Below, piece after piece: positions 1-9,419 of a stretch of 51,344 bases of DNA (positions are counted from its first letter, which is position 1; the number at the start of each line of letters is the position of its first letter). The notes beneath the pieces were generated by a model. That model did not search any database, had not been told where the DNA came from, and saw only the letters and a list, made by a program, of their open reading frames with translations. This DNA is from Bacteroidia bacterium (GTDB lineage Bacteria > Bacteroidota > Bacteroidia > Bacteroidales > Azobacteroidaceae). The stretch is taken from positions 1-51,344 of the forward strand of contig BNYG01000015.1 in the NCBI GenBank assembly GCA_026000155.1. Reading direction: 5' to 3'. Position numbers and translations under genes: made by a program.

Positions 1-189
1 TTCATACAACAAAGGTAATAAGACTAATCCTTTCCTGATAAGATCCAGTGCTAATTATCCGTCTCGCCTGACCTTTTTAAGATAAATTTCCGAATTCTTA
101 TCTTCTGACTGCAAACTTAGAGCTTTTTTTATGTGCGTGTGAGATTGGACGAAAAGAAGAAAATATATTCACAAATTAAAAAATGATTT
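1..189. other. left-edge non-coding stretch
   Basis: No convincing gene is visible here. A minus-strand match to the Bacteroidetes -7 element (TAAGTTTG at 112-119) is present, but no -33 partner and no downstream minus-strand ORF could be seen, so it is not called as a promoter. No clear promoter for the following plus-strand gene was recognised either. Confidence 0.4.
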
Positions 190-2610
190 ATGAAAAAGAC
201 ATTAGTTTTATTGATAATTGCCGTATTCGGCATTGTTTCTGTAAATGCAAAGAATGAGGCGGAAAGCGCTATTACGGTTCAAACCTATTTGAATTATAAT
301 TATTCAAATAAAATGTACAACGGTTTATCGCTCTCTTGTTTGGATTCAAAATCTCCTTTTACTATAGAAGTATATACAGACCCAAAACAGACTCAAACAA
401 AAGTAAAAGTATCTTTGTATATACCTAAAAAAGCGTTTACCGATCAGTTTGGAGATAATTTGGACTGTAGGTTGAAGTACTTCCGTGCAAATGAATATAA
501 ATATTATACTCCGGAATTGACGGACCTTGAAAAAATCAAGGAATTTCCGATTATGGATATTCCAAAAGAATGGTCGGACGAATACAGTTTTTTTCGTGGA
601 TATATTGAAATACCTTGGAACGGCATGACAGATCCGGCTTTTACCAATGGAAAAAGTTGCCCTGTGTTTGACCAAGTATATGTTATTGTTGAAGATGCTC
701 AGTCCGGTGCTGTATTAAATGAACGAATATCCGGTAATTTTATAAATCGTTATGATGGTAAATATGGATTTGTTTACACCGCAAAACAAAATTCGGTAGT
801 TTGTGACATTTATTTTATGAGTGAATTCCCTGTTAAAAAAGCAGTCCCATTTATTGGATTTGGTTGTAACTTCAGAAATTTAGATGTCTCTGCTCTAAAT
901 GAAGGAATTGAAGCAGCTGTGCAAACTTATGATAGGGATCCGTATAATAACTATTTACTTTCCTATCAATTATTTGATAACCTATCTACGGATGAAAACG
1001 GCATTTACCATTTATCTTGGGAGATAAAAAATTTGCAGGGTAAATTTCTTGATATTGATGATTATTCCTTAGGAGGTACTATTGGTCTTATAATTGAAGG
1101 AGAGGAGCAAGAAACGCTAAACTGGGGAATGAATAAAGAATGGGGGTCTCTTGGCTATGACTACTTCGACTACGAACCTGTTAACTTCGACATGGGTGTT
1201 CCTCCACGCCCATTGAATCCAGATGAAGTCGTTAATTATCCGGAGTTTGAAATTGATAATGGCGTATTGTTACACTATTACGGCACCGGAGGTAATGTGG
1301 TAATACCAAATTCAGTAACCAAAATCAATGATTATGCTTTTTATAAATGTAATAGCTTGAAATCCGTTACTATTCCTGCTGGGGTAACAAGCATCGGAAA
1401 ATATGCATTTGAAAAATGCGATAACTTAACTTCCGTTGTTATTCCAAGCACTGTAACACGAATTGGAAGCAATGCTTTTGTAAGTTGTAGTAACTTAATA
1501 TCCGTTACAATTCCCAATGGAGTAACAAGAATTGAAGATCGTACTTTTACCGATTGTTATAGCTTAACATCCGTTTCCATCCCTAACACCGTAACACGTA
1601 TTGGGAAAGACGCTTTTTCCAGCTGTGGTTTCTCCTCAATTACCATTCCTAACAGCGTAAAAAGTATTGGTAATGGCGCTTTTTATGGTTGTTATCTTCA
1701 GTCAATTACAATACCAAATAGCGTGAAAAGCATTGGAAGTAATGCTTTTGGTGGTTATTATACCTCGATTACAATACCCAATAGTGTAATAAGTATTGGA
1801 GAAGGAGCTTTCTGTAGCAGTACGTTGAAAACGATAGTATTGGAAGAAGGCAATCAATTCTACACAGTTGAAGATGGTATATTGTTTGATCAAGCAAAGA
1901 CAGTATTGATGCAATGTCCGGCAGGTTTAAATAAAACGACATCTACAATTCCAAATACTGTAAAACGGATTGGAAGCAAAGCTTTCGCACTCTGTGATGC
2001 GCTGAAATCTATCATAATTCCTAATAGTGTGACAAGCATCGGAGATAATGCGTTTAGTGATTGTGATAACTTAACTTCCGTTGTGCTTTCTAATAGTGTA
2101 ACAAGTATTGAGAGAGCTGCTTTTTATAGATGTATAAATTTAACATCCATTATTATTCCAAATAGCGTAACAGGTCTGGGAGATGGAAGTTTTACTGCAT
2201 GTGAAAAATTAAAAACGATGGAAGTCCAATGGAGTACGCCTTTGTATGTATGGAGTTTATTTTGGGATCCACGTGAGTTAAGTGATATAAAATTAATTGT
2301 TCCTAAAGGGACAAAGTCGCTTTACCAAGTAGCTCAATATTGGGAATATTTCGAGATTGTAGAAGGTGACTATACCGGAATAAGTCCGGTTAATACTTCT
2401 CTTACCTCTGTTCATGTATCGAATAATGTTCTTTCCGTAAATAGTGCAGTTGCAGAAACAATTTCCGTTTATTCGCTATTAGGCAACCGTTTGCTTTCCG
2501 GCGAAAAACCGGCAGGAGAAATAAACATTCCGATTGAGCGAATACAGGATAAGGTGTTGATTGTAAAAGGAAGTTCCGGTTGGGTAAAAAAACTTATAAA
2601 CTCGCAATGA
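190..2610 (+). CDS. secreted BspA-like leucine-rich repeat protein with C-terminal sorting domain
   Basis: An 806-residue exported surface protein. Residues 1-20 form a signal peptide (MKKTLVLLIIAVFGIVSVNA). Residues about 20-340 are a non-repeat region I do not recognise. Residues about 355-700 carry more than ten copies of the LRR_5/BspA repeat, with the recurring pattern IPNSVTSIGxxAFxxC. The last 70 residues (from about 737) resemble a type IX secretion A-type sorting domain: an IxVYSLLGNRLLSG strand, a turn, and a short C-terminal strand. BspA-like repeats are linked to adhesion and surface binding in Bacteroidetes, but the ligand is unknown. The gene stands alone, ends before an imperfect hairpin, and is convergent with mutB. 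The family call is firm; the role is inferred. Confidence 0.88.
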   Translation: MKKTLVLLIIAVFGIVSVNAKNEAESAITVQTYLNYNYSNKMYNGLSLSCLDSKSPFTIEVYTDPKQTQTKVKVSLYIPKKAFTDQFGDNLDCRLKYFRANEYKYYTPELTDLEKIKEFPIMDIPKEWSDEYSFFRGYIEIPWNGMTDPAFTNGKSCPVFDQVYVIVEDAQSGAVLNERISGNFINRYDGKYGFVYTAKQNSVVCDIYFMSEFPVKKAVPFIGFGCNFRNLDVSALNEGIEAAVQTYDRDPYNNYLLSYQLFDNLSTDENGIYHLSWEIKNLQGKFLDIDDYSLGGTIGLIIEGEEQETLNWGMNKEWGSLGYDYFDYEPVNFDMGVPPRPLNPDEVVNYPEFEIDNGVLLHYYGTGGNVVIPNSVTKINDYAFYKCNSLKSVTIPAGVTSIGKYAFEKCDNLTSVVIPSTVTRIGSNAFVSCSNLISVTIPNGVTRIEDRTFTDCYSLTSVSIPNTVTRIGKDAFSSCGFSSITIPNSVKSIGNGAFYGCYLQSITIPNSVKSIGSNAFGGYYTSITIPNSVISIGEGAFCSSTLKTIVLEEGNQFYTVEDGILFDQAKTVLMQCPAGLNKTTSTIPNTVKRIGSKAFALCDALKSIIIPNSVTSIGDNAFSDCDNLTSVVLSNSVTSIERAAFYRCINLTSIIIPNSVTGLGDGSFTACEKLKTMEVQWSTPLYVWSLFWDPRELSDIKLIVPKGTKSLYQVAQYWEYFEIVEGDYTGISPVNTSLTSVHVSNNVLSVNSAVAETISVYSLLGNRLLSGEKPAGEINIPIERIQDKVLIVKGSSGWVKKLINSQ

Positions 2611-2623
2611 CATAAATAAAAAT

Positions 2624-2679
2624 TGCAAAGGCGCAAAGCCCGCAAAGTTTCCCCTTTGCGACCTTCGCGCCTTTGCGAT
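2624..2679. repeat. imperfect long hairpin between convergent genes
   Basis: The arms at about 2624-2648 and 2654-2679 are largely complementary (GCAAAGGCGC against GCGCCTTTGC at the base) and enclose a short loop. The hairpin lies between the stop codons of the BspA-like gene and mutB, so it may end transcription from both sides. It also has the look of a dispersed palindromic repeat. Confidence 0.55.
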
Positions 2680-2693
2680 TAAAAATTACCCAA

Positions 2694-4841
2694 TCAATCC
2701 TGCAACAGCAGTTCCAAAATCGTTACCGCAGCCGTAGTCACCGGCGAGCCCGGCCCAAATATCGCCGCAACACCAGCTTTATACAAGAAATCATAATCCT
2801 GCGCCGGAATTACCCCGCCTGCAATGACTAAAATATCTTCACGACCCAATTTCTTCAGTTCGGCAATGACTTGCGGAACCAAGGTCTTGTGTCCTGCTGC
2901 CAAAGAAGAAACACCCAAAACATGTACGTCATTTTCAACGGCTTGACGGGCGGCTTCTTCCGGAGTCTGGAACAGCGGTCCCATGTCCACGTCGAATCCA
3001 CAGTCGGCATAGCCGGTGGCTACTACTTTCGCACCGCGGTCGTGACCGTCCTGACCCATTTTGGCGATCATGATACGCGGTTGACGACCTTCTTTTTTGG
3101 CAAATTGCTCTGCCAGTTCCGTTGCCTTTTGGAAAGCGGAATCTCCTTTTGTTTCTGCTGAATACACGCCTGATATGGTTCTAATGATTGCTTTATAACG
3201 TCCTGCTACTGCTTCACAGGCATCGGAAATTTCGCCCAAAGTAGCGCGTAAATGAGCCGCTTCAACGGCTAATTCCAACAAGTTGCCTTTGCCTGTTTTG
3301 GCCGCTTCGGTGATGGCTTCCAACGCTTTTTGCACGGCAGCATTGTCGCGTTTGGCTTTCAGGGCATTCAAACGTTCCACTTGTTGCAGGCGAACCGCGG
3401 TATTATCGACTTCCAAAATGTCAATCGGGGCTTCTTTTTCCAAACGGTATTTGTTGATACCGATAATCGTTTGATTGCCGGAGTCGATACGCGCTTGTGT
3501 CCGTGCAGCAGCTTCTTCAATACGCATTTTCGGAAGACCGGTTTCGATGGCTTTTGTCATGCCGCCCAATTCCTGTACTTCCTGAATCAACGCCCAGGCT
3601 TTTTCAGCCAGTTCTTGTGTCAGTTTTTCTACATAATACGAACCGGCCCAGGGGTCGATTTCTTTCGTGATGTAGGTTTCTTCCTGAATATAAATCTGCG
3701 TGTTGCGGGCAATACGAGCGGAGAAATCGGTCGGAAGCGCGATGGCTTCGTCCAAAGCGTTGGTATGCAGCGATTGCGTGTGTCCCAAAGCAGCCGACAT
3801 GGCCTCAATACAAGTACGTCCTACGTTGTTGAAGGGGTCTTGTTCGGTCAGCGACCAACCCGATGTCTGGCAGTGCGTACGCAAAGCCAAGGATTTCGGA
3901 TTTTTAGCGCCAAAACTTTTCAGGATTTTCGCCCACAACAAACGACCGGCACGCAGCTTGGCAATTTCCATGAAGTGATTCATGCCGATGCCCCAGAAGA
4001 AGGACAAACGCGGAGCAAATGCATCCACATCCATGCCGGCATCAATACCTGCTTTCAAGTATTCCATACCATCTGCCAGTGTATAAGCCAATTCGATATC
4101 GGCGGTGGCGCCTGCTTCTTGAATATGGTAGCCCGAAATAGAAATCGAGTTGAATTTCGGCATTTTTTGTGAAGTATATTCGAAAATGTCGGCGATAATT
4201 CTCATCGAGAATGCGGGCGGATAAATATAGGTGTTGCGCACCATAAATTCTTTCAGGATATCATTCTGAATCGTTCCCGTCAATTCTTCCAAGGTAGCGC
4301 CCTGTTCCAATCCGGCATTGATATAAAAAGCCAAAATCGGCAATACAGCGCCGTTCATGGTCATGGAAACGGACATATCTTTCAAGGGAATTCCGTCGAA
4401 CAACACTTTCATGTCTTCGAGCGAGCAGATGCTCACACCGGCTTTACCCACATCGCCCACTACCCGTGGATGGTCGGCATCGTAACCGCGGTGGGTTGCC
4501 AAGTCGAAGGCTACGGAAAGTCCTTTTTGTCCGGAAGCTAAATTCCTGCGATAGAAAGCATTGGATTCTTCTGCGGTAGAAAAACCGGCGTATTGGCGAA
4601 TGGTCCAGGGACGCATGGCGTACATGCCGGAATAGGGGCCTCTCAAGAAAGGAGGAATACCGGAAGCATAATTCAAATGCTCCATATCTTCCAAATCGGC
4701 TTTGGTGTAAGCCGTTTTTACTTCAATGTGTTCGGGAGTTTTCCATGTTTCGCCGGTGGCGTTGGTTTTTTCCCATTGAGCAGGATCTGTTGTTGTAAAT
4801 CCTGCTGTTTCTATGTTTATGTTTTTGAAATCTACTTTCAT
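2694..4841 (-). CDS. mutB: methylmalonyl-CoA mutase, large (catalytic) subunit
   Basis: A 715-residue adenosylcobalamin-dependent mutase interconverting succinyl-CoA and (R)-methylmalonyl-CoA in the propionate/succinate pathway. The N-terminal TIM-barrel domain contains the [18 protein letters not shown] region that contacts substrate and [12 protein letters not shown], whose His (about residue 240) matches the active-site His of the family. The C-terminal cobalamin domain carries the lower-ligand motif DGHDRG at about residue 597, followed by GVSSLAAGH and VIAGGVIP. Length is normal for the alpha subunit. It lies downstream of mutA on the same strand. The 161-base gap contains a 113-bp inverted-repeat element, so co-transcription is likely but the element may affect it. 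The function call is very secure. Confidence 0.97.
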   Translation of the reverse strand: MKVDFKNINIETAGFTTTDPAQWEKTNATGETWKTPEHIEVKTAYTKADLEDMEHLNYASGIPPFLRGPYSGMYAMRPWTIRQYAGFSTAEESNAFYRRNLASGQKGLSVAFDLATHRGYDADHPRVVGDVGKAGVSICSLEDMKVLFDGIPLKDMSVSMTMNGAVLPILAFYINAGLEQGATLEELTGTIQNDILKEFMVRNTYIYPPAFSMRIIADIFEYTSQKMPKFNSISISGYHIQEAGATADIELAYTLADGMEYLKAGIDAGMDVDAFAPRLSFFWGIGMNHFMEIAKLRAGRLLWAKILKSFGAKNPKSLALRTHCQTSGWSLTEQDPFNNVGRTCIEAMSAALGHTQSLHTNALDEAIALPTDFSARIARNTQIYIQEETYITKEIDPWAGSYYVEKLTQELAEKAWALIQEVQELGGMTKAIETGLPKMRIEEAAARTQARIDSGNQTIIGINKYRLEKEAPIDILEVDNTAVRLQQVERLNALKAKRDNAAVQKALEAITEAAKTGKGNLLELAVEAAHLRATLGEISDACEAVAGRYKAIIRTISGVYSAETKGDSAFQKATELAEQFAKKEGRQPRIMIAKMGQDGHDRGAKVVATGYADCGFDVDMGPLFQTPEEAARQAVENDVHVLGVSSLAAGHKTLVPQVIAELKKLGREDILVIAGGVIPAQDYDFLYKAGVAAIFGPGSPVTTAAVTILELLLQD

Positions 4842-4877
4842 ATTTTTTTACTTTTTGACCTTTTTATCTTTTTACCT

Positions 4878-4990
4878 GTCATTGCGGGCTTGACCCGCAA
4901 TCCCATGATGTCCGTTAAACACCTTTTCCTGTTTTTAATCGAATAATGATTAACGATTGGCAGGGGATTGCGGGTCAAGCCCGCAATGAC
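4878..4990. repeat. 113-bp inverted-repeat element (family A, two arms)
   Basis: The outer arms 4878-4904 and about 4964-4990 are inverted copies of a 27-base sequence starting GTCATTGCGGGCTTGACCCG. Each arm is itself palindromic (GCGGG-CTTGA-CCCGC). The centre is AT-rich. No ORF is present, so it resembles a small non-autonomous element. It sits in the gap between mutA and mutB. Confidence 0.85.
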
Positions 4991-5002
4991 AGTTTTTTTT
5001 AA

Positions 5003-6910
5003 TCATTTTATTCCCAATTTTGCATTTAACCCTTGTAAAGTTTCCAACACATTGCTGCGTACATTGATAAAGTTTGTAATTCCCTGCGCCTTTAATTCTT
5101 CCATTGAAGCGGGAGCGCCTGCCACAATCAGGATTTCTTTGTCCCCAATCAATTGGTGTGCTTCGGGTGCAAACGTTGCATATTCGTCGTCGCTTGAGCA
5201 AAGAACGATGATGTCTGCTTTTGCTTTCCGAGCAGCTTCTACACCTTGTGCAACCGTTTCAAATCCGAGATTGTCGATGACTTTATAACCGGCACAGGCC
5301 AGAAAATTAGACGAGAATTGAGAACGAGCCAAACGCATCGCCAAATGACCAATCGTCAACATGAAGGCTTTCACTTCTTTTCCCGATTTTTCTGTTGTCA
5401 AACGTAGGGCTTCGAATTCACCGGACAAACGTTTGGTATTCAAAAGGTTAATCGTATTCGCAGGGGATTGCGGGTCAAGCCCGCAATGACAATGATTATT
5501 TGTGCTTTGTTCTTCGATTTTGCTTGTTGCTGTTTCTGTAAAATTAGGAAATTGATTGGTTCCCAACAATATTTCGCGGCGTTGCGCCAATGCTTTGAAG
5601 CATTTTTCAGCGCTTGCGTTGACTGCTTTTTGGATTTCACCGGCTTTTACCGATTCATAAAATCCTTTTTCTTCGGCTTCAAGGAAGATTTTCCAGGCTT
5701 CTTTCGCAATCGAATCGGTCAGTGTTTCAATATAATAGGAACCGCCGGAAACATCGGCCACTTTATCGAAATGACATTCTTCTTTCAACAATAATTGTTG
5801 GTTGCGGGCAATGCGTTCCGAAAATTCATCCGGTGTTTGGAACGATTCGTCAAAAGGAGTCACCAACAACGAATTAACGCCTGCAATACTTGCCGACATG
5901 GCTTCCGTTTGGGTACGAAGCAAATTGACGTGTGCATCAAAAACGGTTTGATTGAAAGTGGAAGTTTGTGCGAAAATATTCATTTTACCGGCACAACGGC
6001 ATTCCTTATCCGGACCTTCGTTCTTGCAATCGTTGTTGCAAGTTGGTTCATAAGCCTTTACAATTTCAGCCCATAACCAGCGAGCCGCACGGAATTTGGC
6101 AATTTCCATGAAATAATTGGAACTGATGCCGAAATTGAATTTGATTTTCTTGGCAGCATCCGTCGGGTTAACACCTGCTTCGACCAAACGGCTCAATAAT
6201 TCATTTCCCCAAGCCAAAGCGTATCCCAATTCTTGTGCGATATACGAACCGGCATTGTTGAACAGGTAAGCATTCACGGCCAGCACTTTAAAGGCACGAA
6301 GTTCAGATGCAGCAGCGATAGCGTCCGTCATTATTTGAATCCATTCTTCTTTTACGTGTCCTTTTCTTAAAATGATACCGACAAAATCAACATTGATTGA
6401 ACCTTGTATTTTCGTTAAATCGTAGTTTTTTGCTTTGAAATAATCAACCAGAATTTGAATCAGTTTTACCGATTGCATGTTGCAGGTGGTGAAATTCAAT
6501 TCGATATGTTCCGGCAAAATGCCTTCCAATAAAATTGAAATATTCTCCTTGCTGATTTCTTCGCTTGGAATTTTAAAACCTAATGAGGTGACCCCTTTGT
6601 TCAGGATATCCAAGGCTTTTTTATTGGCTTCGGCAAAATCAGTCACTGCAATGTCTTGGCGTACAAACCAATCATTGTCTTTTTTCGTTCCGCGAACATA
6701 GGGAAATTCCCCCGGAAGGGAATCGGCAATTTTCAGACTTTCAATGTCTTCTTCACGGTAAAACGGTTTAACATTGAACCCTTCGTTTGTCTTCCAAACG
6801 AGCTTTTTCTCGAAATCGGCGCCTTTCAAATCAGCTACGATTTTTTCCATCCATTTTTCAGTCGAAACGGAAGGAAATTCCGGGAAAAGTTTTTCTTTAG
6901 TATTACTCAT
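5003..6910 (-). CDS. mutA: methylmalonyl-CoA mutase, small subunit, with in-frame repeat insertion
   Basis: A 635-residue beta subunit of the heterodimeric mutase, homologous to MutB but non-catalytic in known enzymes. The N-terminal barrel includes GISSNYFMEIAKFRAARWLW and VSGGSYYIETLTD. The C-terminal flavodoxin-like domain (about 515-635) has TIGHLAMRLARSQFSSN where a cobalamin binder would have DxHxxG, so the cofactor-binding motif is absent, as expected for this subunit. Residues about 474-484 (HCGLDPQSPA) are encoded by one arm of the dispersed family-A palindromic repeat (5461-5490). They fall in the linker between the two domains and keep the frame. First gene of the mutA-mutB pair. 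Confidence 0.95.
   Translation of the reverse strand: MSNTKEKLFPEFPSVSTEKWMEKIVADLKGADFEKKLVWKTNEGFNVKPFYREEDIESLKIADSLPGEFPYVRGTKKDNDWFVRQDIAVTDFAEANKKALDILNKGVTSLGFKIPSEEISKENISILLEGILPEHIELNFTTCNMQSVKLIQILVDYFKAKNYDLTKIQGSINVDFVGIILRKGHVKEEWIQIMTDAIAAASELRAFKVLAVNAYLFNNAGSYIAQELGYALAWGNELLSRLVEAGVNPTDAAKKIKFNFGISSNYFMEIAKFRAARWLWAEIVKAYEPTCNNDCKNEGPDKECRCAGKMNIFAQTSTFNQTVFDAHVNLLRTQTEAMSASIAGVNSLLVTPFDESFQTPDEFSERIARNQQLLLKEECHFDKVADVSGGSYYIETLTDSIAKEAWKIFLEAEEKGFYESVKAGEIQKAVNASAEKCFKALAQRREILLGTNQFPNFTETATSKIEEQSTNNHCHCGLDPQSPANTINLLNTKRLSGEFEALRLTTEKSGKEVKAFMLTIGHLAMRLARSQFSSNFLACAGYKVIDNLGFETVAQGVEAARKAKADIIVLCSSDDEYATFAPEAHQLIGDKEILIVAGAPASMEELKAQGITNFINVRSNVLETLQGLNAKLGIK
5461..5490. 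repeat. single arm of family-A palindromic element inside mutA
   Basis: This stretch matches the arm seen at 4964-4990 almost base for base, including the flanking CAGGGGATTG. Only one arm is present. It is translated in frame as part of MutA. Confidence 0.85.
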
Positions 6911-6934
6911 ATCTTAAAAAATTTAAACTTGTGT

Positions 6935-6942
6935 CAAAAATA
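6935..6942 (-). promoter_or_regulatory. candidate -7 element for mutA-mutB
   Basis: On the minus strand the sequence reads TATTTTTG, matching the Bacteroidetes -7 consensus TAnnTTTG, 25 bases upstream of the mutA start. No TTTG at the expected -33 distance was found, so the call is weak. Confidence 0.35.
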
Positions 6943-7048
6943 TAGCGGTAATGGTCAGTCCTTTGAATTGGACGTGCAAAATTACAATAAATTGTTTATT
7001 TAGAAGCGATACTTTGCATAGATTTTTTATTTTTCTGATTTTTTTTCG

Positions 7049-7056
7049 TAATTTTG
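7049..7056 (+). promoter_or_regulatory. candidate -7 element for the 7071 gene
   Basis: TAATTTTG matches TAnnTTTG. It leaves a leader of only a few bases before ATG 7071, or about 20 before ATG 7083. No -33 TTTG at the right spacing was seen. Confidence 0.35.
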
Positions 7057-7070
7057 TTTCAATAAACTGA

Positions 7071-7829
7071 ATGAATTTACGTATGAACTCTGTAAATAAA
7101 AAGAAAACAATCATTTCTGTCCTGATTTTTTTAGTTCCTTTGATTCTCGTTATAGGAATAGGAATCTATAAATATCAGCAAAAGGAACAACCGGCAGAAG
7201 AAACTGTTTTGCCGCCCATAGAAAACAACAATGTTGAACATAAACCGGCCAAGAGTAAAAATGAGATAGAAAAGCCGGTCGTTGAAGCTATTCCCATACT
7301 CAATCCCGACTCTTCCTTGGAAGAAACGGAAACGAACGAAACGGAAGTGGAAGCGGATAAGATGGAGGAGCTTGAAAAAGAGCTGGAGATTGCTCCTGTC
7401 GTGAAAAAAGAATTGGGGCAGGTCTATATTCCGATGACCAAATCGTTGTTTATTTCATCGAATGTATCCATCGAATCGTTCCAATCCCGTTTGGATCAAA
7501 AAGACAACCGGGCGCATGGAAAACTGTATTATCAAGGGGAAAATGGCCGGTTGGAAAGTTATCTTTCCGTCGATTCCAATGGCTTATTGCATGAATATTT
7601 AGTGGGTTACGATCCGGTAGGCAATCCGGTTGAAACGATTGAAATCGGTTTATTGCATTTGGAAAAAGCCCCTGATAAAAAATATGCCACCTTATCGGTC
7701 GATCGTTTATCCATCTTTGAGATCTTCACCTCCAAAACGTCCGGTAAAAAAGAAGAGCGAGTAACGGAATATTCCATTACTCCCCAACTGCGGTTTCATA
7801 AAGGCAAAACGTTTACGAAAATACTTTAA
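7071..7829 (+). CDS. membrane-anchored protein of unknown function
   Basis: A 252-residue protein that I do not recognise. A lysine-rich N-terminus (NKKK) is followed by one membrane segment (about residues 13-33, ISVLIFLVPLILVIGIGIY), giving a probable inside-to-outside anchor. Residues about 38-110 are low-complexity, rich in Glu and Pro, and probably a spacer. Residues about 115-252 look like a compact mostly-beta domain. The start could be ATG 7083 (MNSVNKKK), which gives a more comfortable leader. It is divergent from mutA and convergent with rpoN, so context gives no functional clue. No homologue is claimed. Confidence 0.75.
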   Translation: MNLRMNSVNKKKTIISVLIFLVPLILVIGIGIYKYQQKEQPAEETVLPPIENNNVEHKPAKSKNEIEKPVVEAIPILNPDSSLEETETNETEVEADKMEELEKELEIAPVVKKELGQVYIPMTKSLFISSNVSIESFQSRLDQKDNRAHGKLYYQGENGRLESYLSVDSNGLLHEYLVGYDPVGNPVETIEIGLLHLEKAPDKKYATLSVDRLSIFEIFTSKTSGKKEERVTEYSITPQLRFHKGKTFTKIL

Positions 7830-7918
7830 ATATGAAGCGGTTATCAATCCCTTCATTGGTAGAAGGAGCCGTAAAACTGATTTACAGAAGTATCTTCAAA
7901 CAAGTGCATTATTAGATT

Positions 7919-9370
7919 TCAAATTTCTTTCCGCAACCGGGCGATCGGAATATTCAGTTGTTCGCGGTATTTGGCTATCGTCCGGCGGGCTATATCGTAG
8001 CCTTTTTTCTTTAATTCGCCTACCAAAGCGTCATCGGTCATCGGTTTGGTTTTGTCTTCCGTATCAATACAGGATTTCAAGAGGGATTTAATTTCCCGGG
8101 TCGATACTTCTTCCCCTTCGTCATTGGTCATGGATTCGGAAAAGAAGAATTTCAAGGGATAAACGCCCCAGTTAGTCTGGACATATTTGCTGTTGCTTAC
8201 CCTGGAAACCGTGGAAATATCATAACCGCACAATTCGGAAACGTCTTTCAAAATCATGGGTTTCAAAGACGATTCTTCGCCGGTCAGGAAAAAATCGCGC
8301 TGTATGTCAATAATGGCAAGCATGGTTTTCCGCAAGGTCGTTTTCCGTTGTTTGATGGCGTCAATAAACCATTTGGCCGAATCGATTTTTTGTTTTACAA
8401 AAAAAACGGCTTCTTTCCTGTCGGCATTTTCCTTTCCCTGGCTATGGCTGTAAGCTCTCAGCATTTCGCTGTATTCCCTGCTCACCTGCAATTCGGGCGT
8501 ACTTTCTTCCTGCAGCATAAAGAACAATTCCCCATTGATTGTTTCTACCACAAAATCGGGTGTAATCTGCGACATTTTGGTGTCCATACTGCTTTCCCAC
8601 GCACTGCCGGGCTTGGGATTGAGGAGGATAATCTCCTTCATCACATTTTTCAAATCCTCTTCGGAAATGTTTAATCCTTTATTGATTTTGTCGTATTGTT
8701 TTTTGGAAAATGCGTCGAAATATTCTTCCAGAATATGTATGGCCAATTCCCGTACCGGCGTTTTTTCTTTCCGCTGCAATTGCAACAATAAACATTCCTG
8801 CAAACCGGCCGCTCCTATTCCCGGCGGATCCAACTCGTGTATCAGTTTCAATACATGCTTGATTTCCGGAACCGGAACATTTAAACCGTATTGAAAAGCC
8901 AAATCATCGGATAAGGCTTCCGGATCGCGACGCATATAACCGTCATCATCAATATTCCCGATGATGTATTCGCCGACCCGGAATTTTTCTTCCGAAAGAT
9001 TTTTCAATCGCAACTGCTCTAAAAGGTATTCCTGAAACGATTCGGATTCCGAATAAAATAAATCCCGCGGACTTTTAGAGGTATAATCCTGATGCAATTT
9101 GTAACCGGGAATATCATCTTCGGTCAGATAATCTCCCAACGAAATATCTTCATCGGTTCCTGCTTCCTGATTGTCATATTCATTTACAGGTGAATCGCTT
9201 TCGGAATCAGAAGGAATATCGGTCACTTCGTCCAATGCCGGGTTTTCTTCCAATTCCTGATTAATCCTGTTTTCTATTTCAAGAGAATTCAATTCCAGCA
9301 TTTTCACCTGTTGAATCTGTGCAGGCGAAAGTTTCTGTTGTTGTTTGTGTGTTAATTGCTGTTTAATCAT
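7919..9370 (-). CDS. rpoN: RNA polymerase sigma-54 factor
   Basis: A 483-residue RpoN, which recognises -24/-12 promoters and needs an AAA+ enhancer-binding protein for activation. Region I at the N-terminus is glutamine-rich (KQQQKLSPAQIQQVKMLELN). The acidic region II follows at about residues 50-100. The core-binding domain spans about 115-300. The C-terminal DNA-binding part contains the RpoN box ARRTIAKYRE at 461-470. Length is typical. It sits 49 bases downstream of the hybrid sensor gene, on the same strand. No bEBP with a GAFTGA motif is present in the window, so its partners lie elsewhere. Confidence 0.97.
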   Translation of the reverse strand: MIKQQLTHKQQQKLSPAQIQQVKMLELNSLEIENRINQELEENPALDEVTDIPSDSESDSPVNEYDNQEAGTDEDISLGDYLTEDDIPGYKLHQDYTSKSPRDLFYSESESFQEYLLEQLRLKNLSEEKFRVGEYIIGNIDDDGYMRRDPEALSDDLAFQYGLNVPVPEIKHVLKLIHELDPPGIGAAGLQECLLLQLQRKEKTPVRELAIHILEEYFDAFSKKQYDKINKGLNISEEDLKNVMKEIILLNPKPGSAWESSMDTKMSQITPDFVVETINGELFFMLQEESTPELQVSREYSEMLRAYSHSQGKENADRKEAVFFVKQKIDSAKWFIDAIKQRKTTLRKTMLAIIDIQRDFFLTGEESSLKPMILKDVSELCGYDISTVSRVSNSKYVQTNWGVYPLKFFFSESMTNDEGEEVSTREIKSLLKSCIDTEDKTKPMTDDALVGELKKKGYDIARRTIAKYREQLNIPIARLRKEI

Positions 9371-9394
9371 TCATTTTTTTCTGAAATCCGAATA

Positions 9395-9402
9395 CAAATA
9401 TA
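9395..9402 (-). promoter_or_regulatory. candidate -7 element for rpoN
   Basis: The minus strand reads TATATTTG, a full match to TAnnTTTG, 24 bases upstream of the rpoN start. A TTTG on the minus strand at 9426-9429 is 23 bases away, slightly longer than the usual spacing. It would overlap the end of the upstream regulator gene. Confidence 0.4.
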
Positions 9403-9419
9403 CAAACATTTGTCCACAC

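Noticed and set aside
112..119. Minus-strand promoter near the left edge
   Set aside because: Only the -7 half matches and no gene is visible downstream within the window.
3330..4172. Long plus-strand open frames opposite mutB, and similar antisense frames elsewhere
   Set aside because: They are antisense shadows of strongly conserved genes, with composition unlike real proteins.
4878..4990. Family-A elements as insertion sequences
   Set aside because: At 88-113 bp they have no room for a transposase; no clear target duplication was seen. They are annotated as repeats only.
5003..5400. MutA C-terminal domain as a cobalamin-binding site
   Set aside because: The DxHxxG motif is missing; only MutB has it.
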